Positions 57,285 to 64,000 of a stretch of DNA of 64,000 nucleotides are shown here, piece after piece. This stretch comes from Eonycteris spelaea (Eukaryota; Chordata; Mammalia; Chiroptera; Pteropodidae), in assembly GCA_003508835.1 (NCBI GenBank), contig PUFA01000115.1:5996501-6060500 (forward strand). The letters run 5' to 3'. Each line of letters starts with the position of its first letter. The stretch's first letter is position 1. The notes beneath the pieces are model-generated. The model did no database searches. It was given only the letters and a program-made list of their open reading frames with translations, and was not told where the DNA came from. Both the position numbers and the translations under genes were made by a program.

Positions 57285-57293
57285 GTGAGTAAG
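57285..57293 (+). promoter_or_regulatory. SLCO3A1: Splice donor
   Basis: The exon ends in ACAA and is followed by GTGAGTAAG, close to the ideal U1 binding sequence. Joining the last base A to the next exon would give a serine or similar codon after the threonine, as expected for the family (phase 1 intron). Confidence 0.9.
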
Positions 57294-57504
57294 GACCCTC
57301 TCTCAGTTACTAACTGCCGTCCGCAAACATTGCCCTGCCCCCTCCCCCCGGTAAAGAACCCAGCTTATGGGTTCTAAGACTTCCCGCCAAGGGGCAGCCC
57401 TACTGTGTCCGCCGCTGAAGCCGGTGGCCCGCCTGAGATTAGCTAGGACGAGCATGTGCGGGGTGGGTTCAGAGGGCCTGGGCTCACGGCTGCGTTCTTC
57501 CAGC

Positions 57505-57650
57505 CTCTGCCTAGAGGCCGCACAAACCCCTGTCGTTGATTTGACTTGTCGGCTCCGTTTTCCCCATCAGTGAACTAAGGGTGAGGAGAACTAGATCCGT
57601 TTCGTAGGCGTACTGTAAGAATCGAATGAGGGGAGAGAGGCGGACGTGCC
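57505..57650 (+). repeat. MIR SINE fragment
   Basis: GACTTGTCGGCTCCGTTTTC, CCCATCAGTGAACTAAGGGT and GGCGTACTGTAAGAATCGAA parallel the MIR core and 3' part ('cctcatctgtaaaatggg...gttgtgaggattaaa'). Confidence 0.62.
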
Positions 57651-57974
57651 TGCCATATGCACACCGTCATTGGACGCTGGTCCATCCGCCTAGATGAGGA
57701 CCCTGCTCTCTCCACCAAAAGTCGGAGCACGTGTTCGGGAAGTGCGCGTGCACAGGCGGGGTCGATGAGACAGACCACCCGACAGTCCTTCCTGTGCGAC
57801 TCTCTCGTGCCGGCCTTCGTAAGGAGAGACGCCACAACTCAGGCCGTTTCCGATCAGCTCTTCTTGTGTGCTTAGCGGGAAGGGCAAGTGTGTCTCTTGG
57901 ATGGCTCCGGACCCCCCACTCCCGTGGCACACTTTGAACAGCGTGCGAGGCAGGCTGGGCTGGGCTGTGCCGTG

Positions 57975-58247
57975 GTAACGGACCGTTCCCAGACCTAAGT
58001 GGCTTTATACAGCCAGAGTTTATTCCTCGGGCACACTGCATGTCCAGTGCAGGTTGGTGGTGCTGGGGAGGCGGAGGCGTGGCTCATCGTGGTCACTCCA
58101 GGACCTGGGATCACAGAAGCTTCATCTGACCCCAGCCTGCCCACTTGCCAAAGCAGAAAACCAGACTGTGGCAGGTTGTACATGGGCTTCTGCTCAGAAA
58201 TGATACACATTGTTTCTACTTGCATTTCAGTGGCCAAAGCTAGTCAC
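57975..58247 (-). repeat. LTR-like interspersed repeat, family not named (copy 1)
   Basis: CAGAGTTTATTCCTCGGGCA, CATGTCCAGTGCAGGTTGGT, CATCGTGGTCACTCCAGGAC and CAGTGGCCAAAGCTAGTCAC follow a common mammalian repeat of the 'aaggtttatttctcgctcac...cactggccagaactagtcac' type. Probably ERVL/MaLR-related; orientation as conventionally reversed. I cannot name the subfamily. Confidence 0.62.
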
Positions 58248-58249
58248 GT

Positions 58250-58605
58250 GTTATATTCGTCTATTGCTGTGAAACAAATTACCCCAAACTTAGTGACTTA
58301 CAGCAACAGTTACTATCTCACAGTTGATCTCTGTGGGCCGCGCTGGGTGGCTCTGGCTCAGGGTCTCTCACAGAGGCTGTGGTCGAGGTGTCGACCTGGG
58401 CTGCAGGCATGTCAGAGCTCACCTGGGCTGTGCCATCATGAGCGCCAAGAGAGGGTGAGAGAGCCCCGAGACAAAAGCCCTGGTCTTTTCAGAACCCAGC
58501 GGCAGAAGTGACAGCTCACCGCGCGTTCCTGTCCATTCTGCGAAGGGATCGTCACGTAAGGACACTGGCATCGTCGTAGACCCTTAGACACTGCCTACCA
58601 CAGAT
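58250..58605 (-). repeat. LTR-like interspersed repeat, family not named (copy 2)
   Basis: CTATTGCTGTGAAACAAATT, ACCCCAAACTTAGTGACTTA, GGTGGCTCTGGCTCAGGGTC and GAGGCTGTGGTCGAGGTGTC, ending near CTGCCTACCACA, follow another common mammalian repeat of the 'gctgcataacaaattaccccaaacttagtgg' type. It abuts copy 1 directly. Confidence 0.62.
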
Positions 58606-59199
58606 GGTCACAGCGTGACCAAACAGTGCCCCAAAGGGACGCTATCGTCCTGCGCAGTGGATTGAGTGAGTAGAGGAGGCCCGTTTCCTTCCTCTCTGAA
58701 ATCAGCGAGCAGGAAGCCGGTCCAGCTTCTCCCGATGCCGATCGGCCCCCGGGATCCATGAGGACGCCCCGTCCCAGTGTTCTCCACACGCAGGGCTGTG
58801 TTTGCCAATTCACCCCAAGGAAAGAATGCGGCTTCACATCCAATCAAGTCACTTTGCGGTCGATGCCGTTAATCCCACGGATGTATTTACATGTAGCTAA
58901 GGATGCTACAGATTTCCAAGTGGGGGGAAAAAAAAGAGAGGAATCAAACGCAGCCTGATTTATTGATTCTTTTAAAGGGCTGGATCCGGCTTCCGTCACT
59001 TCCCCAAAGGCAGCACGAGGCAGGGGTGGCAGACGGGGCTCGGGGAAGGGTCACGCGCCCGGTGCAATGAAGAAGGCCACCTGGAGGGAGAAGTCGCGGG
59101 CCGGGCAGCGTAGTTTGCATCCAGCAGCCCAGCAGTGGCCCCCTGGAATCAAGGCCTGTGGAGGACCAGAATCGTTTAAGCAAAGAAAACCTCAGACAT

Positions 59200-59270
59200 C
59201 ATTCTCTCCCAACTCGTGCATTTCGCAGATGAGGAAACCGAGGCCTGGAGAGGGACAGGGGCGTCCCCCA
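59200..59270 (-). repeat. MIR SINE fragment
   Basis: TTTCGCAGATGAGGAAACCG and AGGCCTGGAGAGGGACAGGG match the reversed MIR core ('cagatgaggaaactgaggc'). Confidence 0.8.
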
Positions 59271-59439
59271 AAAGGGCTCTATCTATATAAACCCGGGTGT
59301 CCTGAGCAAGCGCGTGGGCATTCCCCCGTCAAGCGTCCCTCAACAGGCCCCCTCCCGGGAATGAAAGAGCGTCGTTTCCCGGTGCCTGGGTGGCCGACGG
59401 GTAGACTGGTGGCTCCGCTGTTCCGCTCACAGTCCCCTC

Positions 59440-59540
59440 AGCGTGCCGTGCCTTTGCTCAGGCTGTTCCCTCGGCCAGCACGGGCCGTCCCCACCCCATT
59501 CGGTCCGACATCTGTCCCCGTTCGTCAGGGCCCAGGGTGA
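59440..59540 (+). repeat. L2 LINE fragment
   Basis: CCGTGCCTTTGCTCAGGCTG and TTCCCTCGGCCAGCACGGGC match the L2 stretch 'gcctttgcacctgctgttccctctgcctggaa'. Confidence 0.7.
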
Positions 59541-62189
59541 AGCCACCTCAGCCGTGGGCCTGGGCTCGTCGGCAGTTTGAGTTGGGCAGATGGGCGCAGT
59601 TCCGTTCTGTCCGGGCAGGCTTCGCCTCTCAGCCGTTAACCTGGGATTCTGAGACGTGTCTCTCGAAACGGAGGGTGCCTGGCGACTGTCTTTTGTCTCG
59701 CGTCGGCAGGCGCGGCTCTGCACCAGCAGAGGGCAGGCGAGTGTAACTTGTCCCGCGAGGGAGCCGGCCGCAGCGTCTGTCCTTCCCAGCAGTTTTTATT
59801 TTTCTCAACCTGTGACTGAAGCGTGTTCTGTCTGTGAGTGGTGAGAGGCTGTGTTTTGAGCATGGGGGTCTCAGTTGTTTTAGGGGTGACCCTCCCCTAA
59901 CTCTTCCTTGCCAGCTAAGGCAGAGCACCCCTCTTTCAGGCCGTCCAAACTCTGGGAGCATGTCCTTAAGCACGAGTGTGCAGAGGCCATGCACCCGCCC
60001 CTTGGTTCTAGAACCCCAGCTGAGAGCTGGGTGGCGGGGGAGGTAGGGGCCTGGAACGGGGGGGGGGGGGATGGCAAGCCAGGCAGGGCCATGGGGGGCC
60101 CTGCTACGGGGCAGACGGAGGGGGGAATGTGCCTCCCCTTGCTCAGCCTGGCAGTGGCTGCGGAGAAGCAGGGTTGGATGCGGGAGGCCGGTGAGGGAGT
60201 CCGGGTGGAGTCTGTGAGTAGGCGAGGTGGGTGCAGGGGACGAGGTGGGTCGTAGGAAAGTCCCACTGTGGGATGGAGAGACCCCTGCGGCCTCTCCCCG
60301 GGGACAGTGGCCCTGCTGAGCTCGCTTAGGCACAGGGATCCTGCCGCTGCCGGTTTTGGTCTGTGCGTGTTCCCGGCGTGACCCGTTCACCCCTCTTCTT
60401 AAGGAGATGAGAGGCCGCCTCCCACAGCCAGGAAGGAATGGTGGTGCTTCACAATTTCCTTTTTAGACCAGCGTGGTAAAACGGAGACTGGTCGCAAACA
60501 AGACCTAAGAAAAAGAAGGACTTGGTAGCAGAGGGCACCCCAAAGCATCGGACTGACCAGCCTTCACACGGCAGGCTTCCTGGAAGAAGAGGTTTGATGA
60601 GAACGGCACCCCGCACCACCACTCCTGAGAGCTGCTCACCGAGCGCCTTGTTTGAACCTCACACTTTCCCATCAACAGACGAGGCATCCTCCTGCCGTGA
60701 GGCGCTCTGAGCCTCAGCGCTGGGAGCAGGCCTTTCGCTGCACCCCAGCTGCTCCCCTTACAGGCTGCGTGGGCCTGGGGACGCTGTGTCGTGGCTCTGC
60801 GTGTGGACAGCATGAGTTCATCATGCCGCACCCTCTGCACGGCACCTGGCGTGTGTTGTGAGTGCACGGGAGGGAGAGTTACAGGTGACGAGTCACCTGA
60901 GACATCAGCTCCCCCACGACTACAGGGATGCAGAGCCCAGGCCTGCCCGTCCAGCCCCAAACGAGCAGCTTGCTCCCCGGAAATGGAGCCGGAAGGCGGC
61001 CCCTTCCTCGGCGGGGGCCTTTGGCAGGCGGTGCAGACTCATCCTGAGGCGTGCGACCCACCACGCGGTGTTTGCAGCCGGCGACAGTGTGTCCGTCCGT
61101 TTGCTTCCTGAATGAGGCCGACAGGCTGCGAGGCCCCCGCCAGGCCACTCCAGGGCTGGCTGCTGTCCCCGGATTCTTTCTTCACAGACTACTTAGCCCA
61201 GCGGCCGGTGACTCAAGCGTTCCACGCTGCCCCCCGCCCGCAGCCCCTTCCTGTCTCCACTTTCTAATTAGCTCTGTACCTTAACGATGCTGGTGGAATT
61301 CTTGGGTCCCAGAGCAGAAGTTTCGTCAAAATAGGTTAGAGAAATAGGTAAATGGCCTTCCCAGCGAGCCGTGGCTTCGCTTACCCGTCAGAACGGCCCA
61401 AGAGCGAGGCGTTAACGTCCTCGTTTTGCTTCGATTCGTCCTCCTCGTGGTCCAGGGTATCCTCATGGGTCGGTCGGTTGGTTGGTTTCAAGCTGGTTCA
61501 ACCCGATTTCCGGTGACTTCTCTTTCTGACTGGTAGTGATAATGGTCCTCGGAAATGAGAGGGAGGCTCCATCCCACGTGTTTACGTGACCTTCAGCAGA
61601 GAGAGCGGTCGTCCGCCCAAAGCTTGCCGGCCTTGCCCAGCAGAACCACGAGAGCTCTCTGAATGTCAGATTCCACGCGTGCTGCAGGACGTGGAAGGGT
61701 TGGAAAAACGGGTCTTGCAAAACGGGAATCGTCTAAGCCTGCGCCCCCTGTGCCAGGCAGGCCCAGGCCACGCCCCGCGGCGTGGTGACCCAGTGCGGGG
61801 TCCTCCATCCTCCACTTCCGCTCCCGCTCAGCCACCTCCCTGAGTGCCCGGAATGACCGAGGGGTGGACAGGAGGCCGGAGGGAGCCCCGCCCGGCCGCG
61901 CGCAGAGGGCCCCGAGGGTGCCGCCCCTGGGGTCCTGTCCCCCACCCCGTTCTCGTCAACATCGTTCCTCATCGCTGGTTCTAGCTCCCCTGGTGGTTTG
62001 ACACAGCGGCGTCACCGAGACGGATTGGGACTGCAGTCGTGTTTCTAAGGTCAGATCCCAACCAGAAGCCGATCGGCAAGAGAAGGAAAGAGGTTTTCAC
62101 GCCTTGTTCCAGACGTGACCTAAAACAAGACTTTTGCTCTTGCAAGCCTGCCCCGGGCCACCGTGACTAACGAGCACGCATTGTTACTC

Positions 62190-62465
62190 CCTAAGCCTTT
62201 TGCGTCAGTCAGGGTAGGCGAGGTTCTGCTGCGGTGACACACGCTCCCCCAAAGCCGGGTGACTTGGAATACTCAAGGTTTGTTTCTTGCGCGTGCTGTT
62301 TGCCCGAAGCAGGTCCGCAGGGACATCTTGTTCATCGTAGCTGCTCAAGTACCAGCTCGGAGGGTTTCACACGTTTCCGTGGTCGGTCCATGGAACACAG
62401 CACGGCGCGTGACACGGCAGCTCGCACGTACCTACCTCCACACCGAAGTGATGTGACCCGCGTCC
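62190..62465 (-). repeat. LTR-like interspersed repeat, same family as 57975-58247
   Basis: GTCAGTCAGGGTAGGCGAGG, TTCTGCTGCGGTGACACACG, CAAGGTTTGTTTCTTGCGCG and TTGTTCATCGTAGCTGCTCA follow the same consensus from its terminus inward. CpG is dense for an old copy. Confidence 0.6.
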
Positions 62466-63465
62466 CCCTGCCCACATGTCATCGGGGGGAGACTCCAGCG
62501 GCAGTGAGGGCGGCGTGGTCCTCCTCGTCCTCGGAGACGGGCCCCAGACGCCGACATCCATGGCGCCCACCACACCCCGTTTGCCAGCCAGCGCGGGCGC
62601 CTCCCCCTCAGCATCGACCATCCCGGAGCAGCTGTCTGGCGAGCCACCTCGCCAGAATGCCTCATGCACGCGCCGTTCGCTGTGGAGATGGGCAGAGAAA
62701 GGGAGCCCGAGAAAAGACGGTTCTCGGACTGGGTTCCAGCGCTGCTTGCCCGCCCAAGAACGACCGAAATACCGAGGCTGAAACGTGGTTCGCGAAGCCT
62801 GCCCCGCCCGGCGGGCAGCATGCGCCAGAGCCTCCTGGTCTCTCCTCGGCACGCTGTTCCTGCTCCCGCCACAGGGCTCTGCGTGTTCGAAACAGAGAAG
62901 AAACGGGTCGCACGCTCTACCCCGTCTTAGACACCGCGGGCAAACGCTGGCTCTCTCGCGCACGCAGGCACCTTGGGGAGCGAGTTGACCCAGCCACGTA
63001 AACAGCCACGTCCCCCGGCAGCCCCTCCGCCTGGGATGCCGTCTCCCACGCAGAAGGGAGTCGCTCACTTCCGAACCGACACAGGACTCTGCGTGCTACC
63101 CGTTCTGTTCCCTCAAACAGCCGCCAGGATTTCCGTGTCGACCGGCGCCCAGCCGGCAGCTCTCGGGCCCCCTTGCCGGGGCCCGTAGACAGTGGAGGGG
63201 GATCCTGGGGCTTCCTGCCACCGTCTTTTGTTTTCCTTCGATGCTTGGCAGTGGGTGAAGGAAGACATGTGGTCAGTGGCCAGGGACAGCATCCCTGCTC
63301 AGCTGCCCAAGGCAGTCCTACTCTTTCTATCCTTTCTTATTTGCATAAAGATGCTTTTAAGATCACCTCCTGTTGTTCCAAGCCACCTTCTTTTTAAAAT
63401 AAATAAATAAATAAAAATTTAACCTCAAAATTCCTGTTCATATAAATGCATACCTAAAAGTATAA
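62466..63465. other. CpG-dense intronic DNA, no gene recognised
   Basis: Long frames overlap in antisense (62234-63001 plus, 255 codons; 62367-63068 minus, 233 codons). The plus frame begins inside a repeat and has no domain. GC-rich chance frames are the likely explanation. Confidence 0.5.
63395..63420. repeat. (AAAT)n microsatellite
   Basis: AAATAAATAAATAAATAAAA repeat. Possibly an A-rich retroposon tail; no body recognised before it. Confidence 0.93.
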
Positions 63466-63469
63466 ATGA

Positions 63470-63650
63470 TAAGAGCAACTGTATGCAAAGGGCCTACTGT
63501 GTGCCGGGCGATTCTCGCTCACTGCCTCGCTCATAGAGGTCATCTGTATTTTGCCGATGATGAAACTAAGGCTCAGGAAGGGTCAGGCGCTTGCCCAGGA
63601 TCACGTGCTCCTCAGGGCGAGCCCGGATTCAGCATCAAGCCCCCCGAAGC
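63470..63650 (-). repeat. MIR SINE, near full length
   Basis: AAAGGGCCTACTGTGTGCCG, CTGCCTCGCTCATAGAGGTC, GATGATGAAACTAAGGCTCA and GCGCTTGCCCAGGATCACGT match reversed MIR from tail to middle. Confidence 0.85.
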
Positions 63651-63884
63651 TCACACACGTGGTCCTCTCCGGCGTGCAGCTCTGCAGAAGCACCTGGCCC
63701 ATCGCAGTGCCCTGGTTATTGCTTTCTGCAGGACAGAGGGCAGCAGCGTTCCAAACGCTAACCTCCCACCTGCCCGTGGAGCTGGTGGTCTTCGGCTTAT
63801 TGCACAAAGCACAGGAGTTGGCCAGAGGGAGCCCCAAGCAAGGTCCAGCCAATCAAGAGGGACCTCCAGTGTAGCAGAGGGTAA

Positions 63885-64000
63885 CAAGCATGGCCCTGGG
63901 CATCTGGACGCATGTGTTCCATCTTTAACTCTGTGCCCTAACCTTTCTAAGCCTCGATGTCTTCAGCTCTGTAAAGTAGGGGTCATAAAAGATGCTGCAG
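63885..64000 (+). repeat. MIR SINE, cut by the window edge
   Basis: AACAAGCATGGCCCTGGGCA, TTAACTCTGTGCCCTAACCT and TTCTAAGCCTCGATGTCTTC, then AGCTCTGTAAAGTAGGGGTC, follow MIR from head to core and run off the right end. Confidence 0.78.

Larger units (their letters stand above)
58606..62185. other. GC-rich intronic DNA, no gene recognised
   Basis: A 13-base G run lies at 60058-60070. A 253-codon minus frame (59629-60390) and overlapping plus frames have no domain. Repeat fragments within it are listed separately. Confidence 0.45.
57285..64000 (+). other. SLCO3A1: Start of the next SLCO intron
   Basis: The donor site at 57285 opens an intron that runs out of the window. The expected next exon (containing the RWIGAWW family signature) is not visible in the remaining 6.7 kb. 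Contents are MIR and L2 fragments, LTR-like repeats at 57975-58605 and 62190-62465, and GC-rich unique DNA. Confidence 0.8.

Noticed and set aside
59629..60390. 253-codon minus-strand frame as a gene
   Set aside because: GC-rich, proline/arginine/serine-rich translation typical of chance frames, overlapped by plus-strand frames.
1..64000. CRISPR array, prokaryotic operon or viral genome
   Set aside because: No regularly spaced repeats, ribosome binding sites or dense one-strand coding; repeat content and split exon are those of a mammal.
1..64000. Species-level identification
   Set aside because: A fruit bat is only suggested by one 5S-derived element and absence of other young SINEs; that is not enough to name a species.

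Overview
The window is nuclear DNA of a placental mammal. Almost all of it is intron of one gene. The only coding sequence I can support is a 99-bp exon at 57186-57284 (+ strand). It has a pyrimidine tract and AG acceptor upstream and a GTGAGT donor downstream, and it encodes a transmembrane segment of an organic-anion transporter of the SLCO/OATP family. The best match from memory is SLCO3A1 (OATP3A1). Bases 1-57185 are therefore the 3' part of a very long upstream intron, and 57285-64000 the start of the next intron. The many open frames of 60-270 codons are not genes. They lie in GC-rich, CpG-rich intron or in decayed transposons, overlap on both strands, and show no domains or splice context.

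The intron holds old mammalian repeats. There is a 3' L1 (about 1100-3040) with further L1 3' fragments near 31.45, 37.6, 41.5 and 45.3 kb. L2 occurs on both strands; the longest piece (about 21.5-22.35 kb, minus) still shows remnants of the reverse transcriptase frame. Many MIR copies are present. Ancient DNA transposons include MER1 (two), MER2 (one, with its TA target duplication), MER5 (three) and MER20 (three). MLT1/MaLR-type LTRs sit near 46.2 and 50.0 kb, and another LTR-like family of unclear name near 58.0-58.6 and 62.2 kb. Simple repeats include (TG)n, (CA)n, (TAA)n/(TTA)n, (GTTTT)n and (AAAAT)n. Several AT-rich, low-CpG islands in otherwise GC-rich intron (about 10.9-11.25, 18.05-18.43 and 56.56-57.06 kb) look like conserved noncoding elements, but this is inference.

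The most informative element is a 5S-rRNA-derived retroposon at 25615-25844. It consists of a nearly full-length 5S unit with its internal promoter preserved, an unrelated tail, an A/T-rich 3' end and a Pol III T-stop. It is flanked by an approximate 13-14 bp target duplication and splits a MIR. I recognised no young lineage-specific SINE of the Alu, B1/B2, carnivore, ruminant, pig, horse, vesper-bat or afrotherian type. A 5S-derived SINE without those families would fit a fruit bat (megabat), whose genome is known to carry 5S-derived SINEs, but one copy cannot prove the taxon.

No prokaryotic, viral, CRISPR or toxin system is present, and I found no new multi-gene system. The observations worth follow-up are the 5S retroposon, an unexplained 116-bp near-duplicate pair (24755-24870 and 26915-27030), the CpG/G-quadruplex-rich block at about 42.9-45.1 kb, and the candidate conserved noncoding islands.
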